Positions 36,929 to 46,600 of a stretch of DNA of 64,000 nt are shown piece after piece (position 1 is the stretch's first letter; each line of letters begins with the position of its first letter). The position numbers and the translations under genes were made by a program. The notes under the pieces are model-generated. The model saw only the letters and a list, made by a program, of their open reading frames with translations, made no database searches and was not told where the DNA came from. The stretch is from Rhodobacter sp. (GTDB lineage Bacteria; Pseudomonadota; Alphaproteobacteria; Rhodobacterales; Rhodobacteraceae): positions 1 through 64,000 of the forward strand of contig JAIYAE010000024.1 of NCBI GenBank assembly GCA_027489175.1, in the 5' to 3' direction.

Positions 36929-37663
36929 ATGCCGGTCCCAGACGCCCCGAATGCTGGCACGAGGCCCGGCTGGATGCGCAAGCTGCCGATTCTGTTGATT
37001 CTGGCCACGGCGGTGCTGGGTGCAGTCCTGCTGCGTGACCAGTTGAGCTTCGAAGCGCTGGCCCGCCATCGTGAAGCGCTGATCGCGTATCGGGACGCGC
37101 ATTATGGGCTGGCGGTTCTGGGTTTCATTGCGGTCTACATCGGGATCGTGGCGCTTAGCCTGCCCGGTGGCACCGTGTCGACCCTGACAGGCGGGTTCCT
37201 GTTCGGTCTCTTTCCGGGGGTGATCTTCAATATCATCGGGGCAGGGACCGGGGCGATGCTGGTGTTCCTTGCCGCGCGGTCAGGCTTTGGGGCGAGCGTC
37301 TCGGCGCGGATCGCGGCGGCGGGGGGCATTGCGGCGCGGCTGCAGGCAGGCTTGCGCGAAAACGAATGGTCGGTTCTCTTCCTCATGCGGATCATCCCGG
37401 CGGTGCCATTTGTGCTGGCGAACCTTATCCCAGCCTTTGTCGGCACCAGCCTGTTCCGTTTTTCCGTTTCGACCTTCCTTGGCATCATCCCGGGGGCCTT
37501 GGTCTTCACTTCGGTCGGGTCGGGACTGGGCGAAGTTTTCGCCCGGGGCGAGACACCAGACCTGGGCATTCTCTTCACCCCCGCCGTGCTGGGCCCGATT
37601 CTGGGGCTTGCAGCCCTGGCGGCGTTGCCCATGGTGCTGCGGGCCTTCAAAAGGGCGCGCTGA
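36929..37663 (+). CDS. TVP38/TMEM64 (VTT domain) membrane protein
   Basis: Encodes 244 residues from ATG 36929, with AAGGAAAGAG at 36912-36921. Six or so hydrophobic segments surround a VTT/SNARE-associated domain: LSLPGGTVSTLTGGFLFG, FLAARSGFG, RIIPAVPFVLANLIPAF and FLGIIPGALVFTSVGSG. Family members act in membrane or lipid homeostasis, or undecaprenyl-phosphate recycling for the related DedA group. The start of the next gene lies 1 nt after its stop. Upstream ATGs at 36845 and 36908 are less well supported. Confidence 0.85.
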   Translation: MPVPDAPNAGTRPGWMRKLPILLILATAVLGAVLLRDQLSFEALARHREALIAYRDAHYGLAVLGFIAVYIGIVALSLPGGTVSTLTGGFLFGLFPGVIFNIIGAGTGAMLVFLAARSGFGASVSARIAAAGGIAARLQAGLRENEWSVLFLMRIIPAVPFVLANLIPAFVGTSLFRFSVSTFLGIIPGALVFTSVGSGLGEVFARGETPDLGILFTPAVLGPILGLAALAALPMVLRAFKRAR

Positions 37664-37664
37664 C

Positions 37665-39080
37665 ATGGCGTTGATCGAAACGGATATCTGCGTGATCGGC
37701 GCAGGGTCGGGTGGTTTGTCCGTTGCGGCAGGAGCGGTGCAGATGGGTGCCCGCGTTGTCCTGATCGAGGCGGGAGAGATGGGCGGCGATTGCCTGAACG
37801 CAGGCTGCGTGCCGTCCAAGGCGCTGATTGCCGCCGCGAGGGCAGCCGAAGCGCAGCGGCGGGGCTTTCGCGGGATCACGCCGGTTGTGCCGCAGGTGGA
37901 CTTTGGCGCCGTGAAGGATCACGTCGCCGCCGTGATCGCCCAGATTGCCCCGGTCGACAGTCAAGAGCGGTTCGAGGGTCTGGGCTGTACCGTGATCCGC
38001 GCCTTCGCCAGGTTTACCGGACCAGCCGAAGTTGAAGCAGGCGAGACCCGCGTTCGCGCGCGCCGGTTCGTGATCGCCACAGGCTCGCGTCCTTTCGTGC
38101 CCCCGATCCCGGGGGTAGAGACCACGCCTTACTTGACGAATGAGACGGTCTTTGCCCTGCGTGAAAAGCCAGGGCATCTGATTGTCATCGGGGGGGGACC
38201 GATCGGCGTGGAGATGGCGCAGGCGCATCGACGGCTTGGCTGTGAAGTGACAGTGATCGAGGGCGCAAAGGTTCTGGGTCGTGAGGACCCCGAGCTTGCC
38301 TTGGTGGTCGTCGAAGCCTTGCGTGCAGAAGGCATACGGCTGGTCGAAGGGCAGCCGGTTGTGCGGCTTGGCGGCAAGGAAGGTTTGGTTGAGGTGACCT
38401 TGGGTGATGGCGCCCAAGTCACCGGAACCCACCTGCTGATGGCTGTGGGGCGCAAGGTTGCGCTGGCAGACATGGGCCTTGACGCGGCTGGTGTGGCCCA
38501 TACCGCAAAAGGCGTGACGGTGGACGCCCGCTTGCGCAGCACCAACCGCCGCGTCTTTGCGGTGGGGGATGCGGCGGGTGGCTTGCAGTTCACCCATGTG
38601 GCAGGCTGGCACGCAGGGATCGTGATCCGGCAGGCCGTGCTGGGTCTGCCCGCCAAGGCCGACCCCCACGCCGTGCCCCGCGCAACGTTCACTGAGCCAG
38701 AGCTTGCCCATGTCGGCCTGACCGAAGATGAAGCCCGCAAGATTCATGGCGACAGGCTGACCGTGATCCGCGCTGATCTGCATCACAACGACCGCGCGAT
38801 TGCCGAAGGCAAGGCCAAGGGCTTTGCCAAGGTCATGATTGTGAAGGGCCGCCCGGTTGGCGCTTCCATCGTCGGGCCACAGGCGGGTGAGCTGATCGGG
38901 CTTTGGGCGTTGGCACTGTCGGCGCGGCTGAAGATGTCAGCAGTGGCCGGGATGATCGCCCCTTATCCAACATTGGGCGAGGTGTCGAAACGTGCCGCAG
39001 GTGCCTATTTTTCCCCGCAACTCTTTGCTAATCCTTGGCTGAAGCGGTTCGTGCGGCTGGTGCAACGCATCATCCCCTGA
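37665..39080 (+). CDS. FAD-dependent pyridine nucleotide-disulfide oxidoreductase
   Basis: Encodes 471 residues. An FAD-binding GAGSGGLSVAAGA is near the N-terminus. The redox-active pair lies in GGDCLNAGCVPSKAL, and the NAD(P) site is GGGPIGVEMAQ. The second FAD contact is in FAVGDAAGG. The C-terminal His-Glu region expected for dihydrolipoamide dehydrogenases is not obvious, so mercuric reductase-like or another member of the family is possible. It directly follows the TVP38 protein, a recurring pairing, which suggests coupled function. Confidence 0.85.
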   Translation: MALIETDICVIGAGSGGLSVAAGAVQMGARVVLIEAGEMGGDCLNAGCVPSKALIAAARAAEAQRRGFRGITPVVPQVDFGAVKDHVAAVIAQIAPVDSQERFEGLGCTVIRAFARFTGPAEVEAGETRVRARRFVIATGSRPFVPPIPGVETTPYLTNETVFALREKPGHLIVIGGGPIGVEMAQAHRRLGCEVTVIEGAKVLGREDPELALVVVEALRAEGIRLVEGQPVVRLGGKEGLVEVTLGDGAQVTGTHLLMAVGRKVALADMGLDAAGVAHTAKGVTVDARLRSTNRRVFAVGDAAGGLQFTHVAGWHAGIVIRQAVLGLPAKADPHAVPRATFTEPELAHVGLTEDEARKIHGDRLTVIRADLHHNDRAIAEGKAKGFAKVMIVKGRPVGASIVGPQAGELIGLWALALSARLKMSAVAGMIAPYPTLGEVSKRAAGAYFSPQLFANPWLKRFVRLVQRIIP

Positions 39081-39105
39081 GCATTGGCAAGGAAGGTCGC
39101 GACAG

Positions 39106-40512
39106 GTGAGACGGCAAGGCTTCCTGAACACCCTCTCTGGGCGCTTCCTGATCCTGACCGTGATCTTCGTCATGCTTGCCGAGATCCTGATCTTTGTGCC
39201 CTCCATCGCGCGCTATCGGGCTGATTACCTGCTGACCCGGCTGAAGCAAGCGCAGATCGCCGCCCTGACCCAGCTTGCCACCGAAGACATCATCATGCCC
39301 GAGCTTGAAGCTGAGCTTTTGGCCAACGCCGAGGTCTACAACGTTGTTCTGCGCCGGGATGAGGTGCGCCAGCTTGTCCTGTCCTCCCCGGTCCCGGACG
39401 AGATCCATGACAGTTTCGATCTGCGGATGGCCGGCCCTTGGGAGCTGATCCGAGATGCCTTCGCCGTGCTGGCCGACCCCGAGAACCGGATCATCCGGGT
39501 AATCGGGGCGCCGGTGCAGGATGCGGGCACACTGATCGAAGTGACAATGCAGACCAAACCCTTGCGCGATGCGATGATCGACTATGGCCTGCGCATTCTG
39601 GTGCTGTCGGCGCTGATTTCTGTAGTCACAGCGCTTTTGCTGTTTCTGGCGGTGCAGCGCCTCTTGGTCCTGCCGATCCGTCGGGTGGTTCAGCACATGC
39701 AGGCCTATGCCGAAGCGCCCGAGGATGCGCGCCGGGTGATCGAGCCGAATGCCGACGTCACAGAACTGCGCGCGGCGGAAGAGGCGCTCCAGTCGATGCA
39801 GATGCAACTGACGGGGGCCCTGCGGCAGAAGGAACGGCTGGCGCAGCTGGGCGGGGCCGTCGCCAAGATCAGCCATGATCTGCGCAACATCCTGACCACG
39901 GCGCAACTTTTTGCCGACCGGATCGAAGGCAGCGCCGACCCTGCAGTGGCAAGGTCGGTGCCAAAGCTGGTGGCGTCCATCAGCCGTGCTGTATCCTTGT
40001 GCGAGGCGACGCTGACCTTCGGCAAGGCCGAAGAGCCGCCGCCGCAACTGCGCCGCCTGAACCTGGCCCAGCTGACGGCCGAGGTCGCCGAGGCAGAGGG
40101 GTTGGGGCCGGACACTGGCATCACCTTCCTGATCGACGTTCCCCCCGGCCTGACGATCCGCGCTGACGGCGAACAGCTGCACCGGGTTCTGTCGAACCTG
40201 ATCCGCAATGCCCGTCAGGCTATTGAAGCCACCGGACAGCCCGGCACGATCGAGATTTCTGCAGGAGAGGACGAGGCCGAATGGTGGATCCGCATCGGCG
40301 ACACCGGCCCTGGTCTGCCACCCAAGGCGCGGGAGCACCTCTTTTCGGCCTTCCAAGGCGGGGCGCGCAAGGGGGGCACTGGCCTGGGCCTTGCCATCGC
40401 CGCCGAACTGGTTCGCGGCCATGGCGGGCGGCTTGACCTTGTGCGGAGCGACAGCGACGGGACCGAATTCACCATTCATCTACCGAAAGAGACCACAAGC
40501 ACCGACGCTTGA
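39106..40512 (+). CDS. Orphan membrane sensor histidine kinase
   Basis: Encodes 468 residues from GTG 39106, preceded by AAGGAAGG. Two membrane helices (about 13-33 and 165-187) enclose a periplasmic sensor region. A HAMP-like linker follows at about 188-240. The H-box is SHDLRNI with phospho-acceptor His, the N-box RNARQAIE, the G1 box DTGPGLP and the G2 box GTGLGLAIA. No response regulator gene is adjacent, so the partner is elsewhere. The signal sensed is unknown. Confidence 0.88.
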   Translation: MRRQGFLNTLSGRFLILTVIFVMLAEILIFVPSIARYRADYLLTRLKQAQIAALTQLATEDIIMPELEAELLANAEVYNVVLRRDEVRQLVLSSPVPDEIHDSFDLRMAGPWELIRDAFAVLADPENRIIRVIGAPVQDAGTLIEVTMQTKPLRDAMIDYGLRILVLSALISVVTALLLFLAVQRLLVLPIRRVVQHMQAYAEAPEDARRVIEPNADVTELRAAEEALQSMQMQLTGALRQKERLAQLGGAVAKISHDLRNILTTAQLFADRIEGSADPAVARSVPKLVASISRAVSLCEATLTFGKAEEPPPQLRRLNLAQLTAEVAEAEGLGPDTGITFLIDVPPGLTIRADGEQLHRVLSNLIRNARQAIEATGQPGTIEISAGEDEAEWWIRIGDTGPGLPPKAREHLFSAFQGGARKGGTGLGLAIAAELVRGHGGRLDLVRSDSDGTEFTIHLPKETTSTDA

Positions 40513-40520
40513 TTTGCCCC

Positions 40521-40549
40521 TTGCATTGCCCCGGCGTCGGGGCTACATC
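40521..40549 (+). promoter_or_regulatory. Probable promoter of tRNA-Arg
   Basis: TTGCAT at 40521-40526 is 17 nt upstream of TACATC at 40544-40549. The tRNA begins 13 nt later. Spacing and position fit a sigma-70 promoter. Confidence 0.45.
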
Positions 40550-40561
40550 GCCCGACATTGC

Positions 40562-40638
40562 GGACCCGTAGCTCAGCTGGATAGAGCATCAGACTACGAA
40601 TCTGAGGGTCGGGCGTTCGAATCGCTCCGGGTCCGCCA
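40562..40638 (+). tRNA. tRNA-Arg (anticodon ACG)
   Basis: A 77-nt cloverleaf: acceptor GGACCCG pairs with CGGGTCC, followed by discriminator G and encoded CCA. The D-arm is GCTC/GAGC. The anticodon stem TCAGA/TCTGA holds loop CTACGAA with anticodon ACG, which after inosine modification reads CGU, CGC and CGA. The T-arm contains TTCGAAT with one wobble pair. No integrated element is seen at its 3' end. Confidence 0.95.
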
Positions 40639-40755
40639 CTGCTCCCTCCTGAAAGATGCATATTTGCGCTGTCTTGGCGCTTGGGGTCAGGACAGTTCAA
40701 TCTGGCGGTTGCAGTCAGCATTGGGTGCCGTATCGGCCTATTGGCGGTCGGAGGA

Positions 40756-43533
40756 TCAGGCGCGGGAACTGGTGAGCGCCGCGAGGATTGCGGACGCCAG
40801 TGAGCCGTTGAAGGCCGCGTCCGCAATCGAAGCGGCTGGCAATCGGTGCTGTGGCGTCGCCACGCCCGCGCGACCGCCAAGGGTGGATCTTGCCAATGAT
40901 GTCCAGCTTCCGCGATAGCCTTGAAGCGCCGCAATACTAGCTTTGTCCTGCGTACTGTGGGTGATGGCTCCCGATCTGGATGGGACGCTACCGACGGGAT
41001 CGACAAGCATAAGGCTTGCCACTGGTATCTGGTTCGGCTGGTCGGGCCGCGCAAGCGCGTCTGCAATCACCGAACCAAGACCAAGGCCGATCAAATGCAC
41101 CCGCCGTTCTTGTTCGGCGGCAAGGCTCTCCGACATCAGGCAACATAGAACCTCATGAACCGCGCCGCCGGACTGAGCGGCAGCAACGCCCGAGGCACGG
41201 ATCAATGACAGGATCGACGCGCCGGCAGCCGGTGCCCGCGCGTTCAGCCAGCGGGTCAGTTCGTCGCCCGTAAGCTGGTAACGGTCCGTGGCTGAGCGCG
41301 CCTCATGCTCCATCCGCGCCATGAAGCTTCGCGCCGCGTCCAGCCCGTGAAAAATGTGGAAGGGATAGATCTTCTGCTTCTTGAAAGGCTCAACCAAGGC
41401 CTTGACGAGTTGCGCAGGTTCGTCTGGGTCAAGCAAAGGATCGTGAAGAAAGATCGCGATGTCAGTGTATTTGGTTCCGTCGCGGGTTTTCTTGCCGGGC
41501 ATTTCGACCTTGTTCGCCAGAAAGACCGCCGTTTCTCGCAAGGATGCAAGGCCGGGCGACAAACCTCCGCTGCGGACGATGCCGTGCTCTTCGGTCTGCA
41601 CCACGTGACCAAGGATCGACGACCTGCGCGGGCGGCTGGGTGCCGGTGCGTTCGTGCCCCGCGCCCGCAGATCAAGCGTGCCTGGCGCGCGGGGGGCAAG
41701 TCGCAGAACCCAGGTGTCGAGGATGTTCTCCGCCCAGTCCTCATACGACCAATGCGCGAGGCCGGGTTGCTTGTTCCACAAACCCCAATTCGGCCCCCAA
41801 GAGTTCTGCAGGATGAAGCCTTTGTCATCATAGCCCAGCAGCACGAAGGCATGGGTGCCAATCGTACCCTTGCGAAAGCGGATGTGTCCTTTCGGCAGCT
41901 TGCCTAGCCAGTTCTGATGCACGCGCGCCGAAACCACGACGGCGCCGGCCTCGCAAATTGCGAGCTGCGTGTCAGAGAGGCGCGGCTCGACCTTGTAATA
42001 GGCGCCAAGCGAGACCTCGCGGGCTTCGATGGCGGCTTCAATGCCAAGAGACCAGTTCAACTCGCCAGGATGGTAGGGGGCGGTTTCAGCGCGGCATGCG
42101 CCATTATGGTAAAATCCCTTGATGGCCCCACGCAGGCTGGTGCCGCCCGTGCCATCATCCAGGAATTCGTCATGCTCTCGCGCGGCTTCGTAGAGCATAC
42201 GGGCGCTGACGACCGTTTCTTTCCGGCCAATGGCGGCAAGCTGGCCGCCGATCACGGTGGCAAGGGCAAACCCCACGCAGGACGCTTCGCCGCCTTGGTC
42301 CCAGACAGGTCCGGAAGGCGCAAGCGGCAGTTTGCTATCAAGGGGCTGCAGCAGGGATGGCCGGTAAGGAAAGTCGCGAAAGTCGCTTCGATCCGGACGC
42401 ACGGCAGAAAGGACCGGGCTTCGTTCCGTGGCGGGAATTGATTCACCGCGCGGCCCCCATGACGGTACCGGAGGTTTCCACCTGCGAGGCGGGGGGAGCG
42501 TTGTGCCATCAGGCCCCGCAATCAGGACGCGCATTGCGTCCTCTTCCGCACACACCAAGGCAAGCGGCACACCACCGTTGAATTCAAGGACTTCGGACCG
42601 ATCAAACGGATTTGGTCGCCCCCCTCGGCCGTGAACCGCGACGACCCGGCCGGTCGAGAGCGAAAACACCGGCGAGCCCGAGTTCCCCGGCAATGTAGTC
42701 GCATCATGGCCAAGCCAGAAGCTCTGCCCCGAGAAGGTCTCGGGCACCGGTCGCGCCAGCGGCGGAAGGGGTGCGGCCCTGCCAGGGGCCAGGCACTGGC
42801 GTCCAAGCTTGCCCCCAAACAACAGTTCAAGCTCGTCCGGCTGCGTGGTGTCGCTGGACGAAAGGGGATAGCCGACGACAGCGACAAGATCCCCCGTCGC
42901 GCCCGGAGCGTCGAGGTCGGTTTCGATCGCCAAAGCGGGAATGGCAGCGGCCGCAGGCTCCAGGTCCGCGACCATGAGGTCCCAGGCGGGATGGGCGCAG
43001 AGGACCTTTGCAAGCTCGAAAGTGCCGCCGGGAAACTGGACGCGGGTCGCCCGATGGTGTCCGACCGTGGGGCGCGCAAGGTATTCGTAGCCGCGCCGGA
43101 TCTGCGCGCCTGCAGCCAGAATGTCCCGCATGAGATGACCAGAGGTCACAATGCGGGTTGGACCCCCTTCAACGCGAAAACAGGTGCCAATCGGCTGAAA
43201 AGCCCCATCGCGTTCAACCTTCATCAGTCCGACGCTGGCTTTGGCCAGGTTCGCGACCTCAATCAGGTCGTCTCGGACGGCGGCCAGTTCTGCCAAGTCC
43301 TGGTCGGTCGGATCAAAAGGTGGAGCATCCAGAAGTAGCACGGGGCGATGGGCAAAAAGGATCTCGCCAGCGCGCAGGCCCGCACGCGTGGGTTGATTCG
43401 CCTGCAACTCGTCGCGCCGAGCGCGAAGAAACCTGCTGCGCTGCGCCACCTCCGCCGATCCCTTTGCGGTGGCTGCAAACAGCCTGGAAATGCGCTCAAA
43501 CCTCTCGGAAAGGCCGTTTGTTGACCCATTCAT
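40756..43533 (-). CDS. Fused trypsin-like serine protease and papain-like cysteine protease
   Basis: Encodes 925 residues with no signal peptide. Residues about 95-335 are a trypsin/HtrA-like domain: His 133 in RIVTSGHLM, Asp 185 in HPAWDLMV and Ser 285 in TTLPGNSGSPVF form a full catalytic triad. Residues about 385-615 are a papain (C1)-like domain with Gln 413 and Cys 419 in WDQGGEASCVGFA, His 561 in IGTHAFVLLGYD and Asn 577 in QNSWGPNWG. The C-terminal 300 residues include VHLIGLGLGS and LMLVDPVGS, resembling an alpha/beta-hydrolase core but with Leu where the Ser nucleophile would be. The gene is divergent from a giant multicopper oxidase across 78 AT-rich bases. Substrate and role are unknown; a regulated cytoplasmic processing protease is a guess. 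Confidence 0.8.
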   Translation of the reverse strand: MNGSTNGLSERFERISRLFAATAKGSAEVAQRSRFLRARRDELQANQPTRAGLRAGEILFAHRPVLLLDAPPFDPTDQDLAELAAVRDDLIEVANLAKASVGLMKVERDGAFQPIGTCFRVEGGPTRIVTSGHLMRDILAAGAQIRRGYEYLARPTVGHHRATRVQFPGGTFELAKVLCAHPAWDLMVADLEPAAAAIPALAIETDLDAPGATGDLVAVVGYPLSSSDTTQPDELELLFGGKLGRQCLAPGRAAPLPPLARPVPETFSGQSFWLGHDATTLPGNSGSPVFSLSTGRVVAVHGRGGRPNPFDRSEVLEFNGGVPLALVCAEEDAMRVLIAGPDGTTLPPPRRWKPPVPSWGPRGESIPATERSPVLSAVRPDRSDFRDFPYRPSLLQPLDSKLPLAPSGPVWDQGGEASCVGFALATVIGGQLAAIGRKETVVSARMLYEAAREHDEFLDDGTGGTSLRGAIKGFYHNGACRAETAPYHPGELNWSLGIEAAIEAREVSLGAYYKVEPRLSDTQLAICEAGAVVVSARVHQNWLGKLPKGHIRFRKGTIGTHAFVLLGYDDKGFILQNSWGPNWGLWNKQPGLAHWSYEDWAENILDTWVLRLAPRAPGTLDLRARGTNAPAPSRPRRSSILGHVVQTEEHGIVRSGGLSPGLASLRETAVFLANKVEMPGKKTRDGTKYTDIAIFLHDPLLDPDEPAQLVKALVEPFKKQKIYPFHIFHGLDAARSFMARMEHEARSATDRYQLTGDELTRWLNARAPAAGASILSLIRASGVAAAQSGGAVHEVLCCLMSESLAAEQERRVHLIGLGLGSVIADALARPDQPNQIPVASLMLVDPVGSVPSRSGAITHSTQDKASIAALQGYRGSWTSLARSTLGGRAGVATPQHRLPAASIADAAFNGSLASAILAALTSSRA

Positions 43534-43611
43534 CGCAAAATCCTTCGATAAATTCGTAAAACTATGCTACCTTGGAAACAATTATTGATAGAGAAATTTG
43601 AGGGACAGTCG
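43534..43611. promoter_or_regulatory. AT-rich divergent control region
   Basis: The 78-nt gap between the peptidase and oxidase genes is clearly richer in A and T than its surroundings (for example AAATTCGTAAAACTATGC and AATTATTGATAGAGAAATTT). It must carry at least one promoter if these genes are expressed. No exact -35/-10 pair with standard spacing stands out. GAGGGA at its 3' end is the oxidase ribosome site. Confidence 0.4.
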
Positions 43612-46600
43612 ATGTTGTACCGGCGTTTCTTGATTCATTTGCTTTTGGGTTTCTTCGCTTCCGTTCTGCCTCTGACCGGGATCGCCCGGGCAGAAGTCCC
43701 GGACGCTTCACCCCCGTTTCCAGAATGTAGCCTTGCCGCGGTGCAGCCCGGCGGCAGTGGGCGGGTGATCTGCGCCGACGTAGCCGCCCTTGACCAAACG
43801 CTTGTCTACAACCGGTTCGGGTCCTTCAACCCATTCGGAATGATCTTTGCACTGCGCCGCGATCTGGTGCCGCTGGACCTGGTCACCGACGCTGTCGCCC
43901 CTTTGACGGCCGAAGATTGCGACCGTGCGACCTTTACCGATGAGCCGATTGCCGGCGCGTTGGAGGCAGGATCGGTCCGGCTGCGCGACTGCAAGCGCCC
44001 GCGCCCCCTGACACTGCGGGTAAATGTTGGCGACACCTTTGTCGTGCGGGTGACGAACCTGCTGACGCCGCCGGCCGATGGCGAAATCTCGCCAGCCGTT
44101 GCCAACGGTCAGAACGTCATCGATTTCTCCAGCGATGTCTGCAAGGCGGGGCCGACCCAAGACTTCAACCGCGAAAGCGCAAGGGAGGGCCTGTCACGCG
44201 GTGATTTTATCGAAGGCCATCACAATGAGGTTTCCTGTCCGTCTGACCCGCCCTTAGCGGAAGCTGAGGGCGAGGCCGGAAATCCAGCGCCGGACGGGTC
44301 GGATTGGCCGAATACCCGGGGCGTGAACTTCGTGCTGCAGGGCCTGACACCAATGCCTCTTGCGGGTGGCGTGGACGTGCATCCCGCCTGCATGGGCACG
44401 GGATCGGTGCAGCCGGGAGAGAGCTTCCTTTGCCTCTACAAGGTAGCCGAAGAGGGCAGCTATTTCTTCGCCTCACCCGCCGCACCCGCAGGTGGAGAGG
44501 GGGATGGCGGGTCGATCGTGCACGGCCTCTTTGGCGCGGTCATGGCCGAACGGTCAGGCAGCCGCACCTATCGCAGCCAGACCAGCCGGGCGGTCTTTGA
44601 CGCCGTGTGGCCACCCAGCGCAATTGCCCGGCATGCGCGGTCCGGTCTGCCCGATTATGAGAAAACCGATCCCCTCACCGGTATCCCCTATCTAAACATG
44701 GCAAGGGCGATTGACGCCCCTCAAGCCGACTTCGGCACCGCGAAACTGGCTGAAATAGTCCATGCCGATCTCAATGCGATTGTTTGGTGCGACCGGTCGC
44801 AAGAACCTTATGGCTGCGTGCCCAAAGATGCCGCCGCAGGCGCGTCACCTGATCCCTATGCCACGGGTGATACTGCTGCCGAGTTCGATGCCTTCCGTGA
44901 ATTCTCGATCTTCTTTCATGATGAGCTGAAAACCTTTTACACTAGAAATTTCGAAGAACTTCAGCGTTTTGGCCAACTTGCGGGCGTCAAGGACGGCTTT
45001 GCCATCAACTATGGTGCCTCGGGCATGGGGTCGATCCTTTTGGCCAACCGCAAAGGCATTGGCCCGGCAGCTGACTGTATGGAATGCCTTTATGAAGAGT
45101 TCTTCCTGACGTCTTGGGCGAATGGCGATCCGGCCCTTCTGGAGTGGTTTTCCGACGATCCGTCAAACGTGCACCATTCCTACATGAATGACCCGATCGT
45201 GTTCCGGAACTTCCACGCGGGGCCGAAGGAAACCCATGTCTTCCATCTGCATGCGCATCAGTGGTTTGCAGGCAATGACCCGAACCGGGGCGCCTATCTG
45301 GACAGCCAGACGGTCGGCCCGCAGCAAAGCTTCAGCTACAACATCTATCACGGCGGGACTCGCGGTCTGAACGGTGATGGCGATGGCTGGTGGGACACGC
45401 AAGGCTCAGGCAACCGCAACAGGACGGTTGGGGATTCGATCTTTCATTGCCATCTCTACCCGCATTTCGCGCAAGGCATGTGGGCGCTTTGGCGGGTCCA
45501 TGACGTGCTGGAGGATGGCACGCGAAAGCTGCCCGACGGGCAGGAGGACCCCGGTCTGTCGCTGACCTTCAAGCCGTCCGAAGCACACAAGCGGCTGGGC
45601 AGTGTTGATCGGGTGACAGGGGCCTGGTTGGAGCAGGGGACAGCGCCCGGCGCAGGAGAGGGCACACCGATCCCCGCGCTGATCCCCCTGCCGGGAGAGC
45701 CCTTGCCCCTTCTGCCGACCTATTCACAAGGGTCGGCGGTGGGTATGCCAGGCTACCCGTTCTTCATTCCGGCCGAGCCTGGACATCGCCCGCCGCAAGC
45801 CCCATTGGACATCGCGCGCGACCTTGGGCCGCAGCCCGCAGATGAAGAAGCCGACACGCGACTTGCAACCGGGGGCTGGCTGGACGGCGGCCTGTCGCGA
45901 CACATCGTGAAAGATGGGACGGGGCGCGAACTCGGGTTTCCCTTGCCGCCGGCCATTGCTGCGATGCTTGAAGACCCAGGCACCATTCCGGCCACAAACG
46001 ACGAAGAGCGGCAGGAACGGCGCGTGGCTTTGGCGCAGCAGCTGGTGGCAAAGGCACTGGCCTTGGGTGACATGAGCGCGCATCTCGTTTCGGCGCGGAT
46101 CGAGCGGCTGGCAAACGAAGGCACCGCCCTTGAACGCGCGGCCATGGGTTTTCACTTCAACGGCCGGGTCTTCACCCCCGACGATCCCGCTGCAGGGGGT
46201 GCGAACCTTGCCCTCCTTGATGCGCAGGGCACGCCTGTCACCGGAATGGAGCCGGTTACGGCAGGTGGCACGGATTCCGGCAGCGGTCAGTATCCGACGC
46301 TGATTGCTACCTCTCCGGACAATTCGCTGCCAACCCGGAAACCGGTGTTTTCGGTCAACGGATCGGCTCCGAAGCCAGGCGCGCCCTTCGCCGATCCCTG
46401 CGGATCACCCGGAGACCTGGCGGCGGCCTATGGCGCGACAGGCCTCTCGCTTGCCTTTGATCCGCTCTACCGGTTGACCGGCGGCGTCGAAGAAGCCTAT
46501 GGCCGTGATCCCTTTGTCACTGGCTTTCGGAGGTACGAAGTCTCGGCCGTGCAGCTTGACCTGATCGTGAACCAGGCCGGATGGCACGATCCGCAGGCCC

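Noticed and set aside
40562-43533. Integrative element using the tRNA-Arg gene as attachment site
   Set aside because: No integrase gene and no repeat of the tRNA 3' end was noticed downstream within the window.
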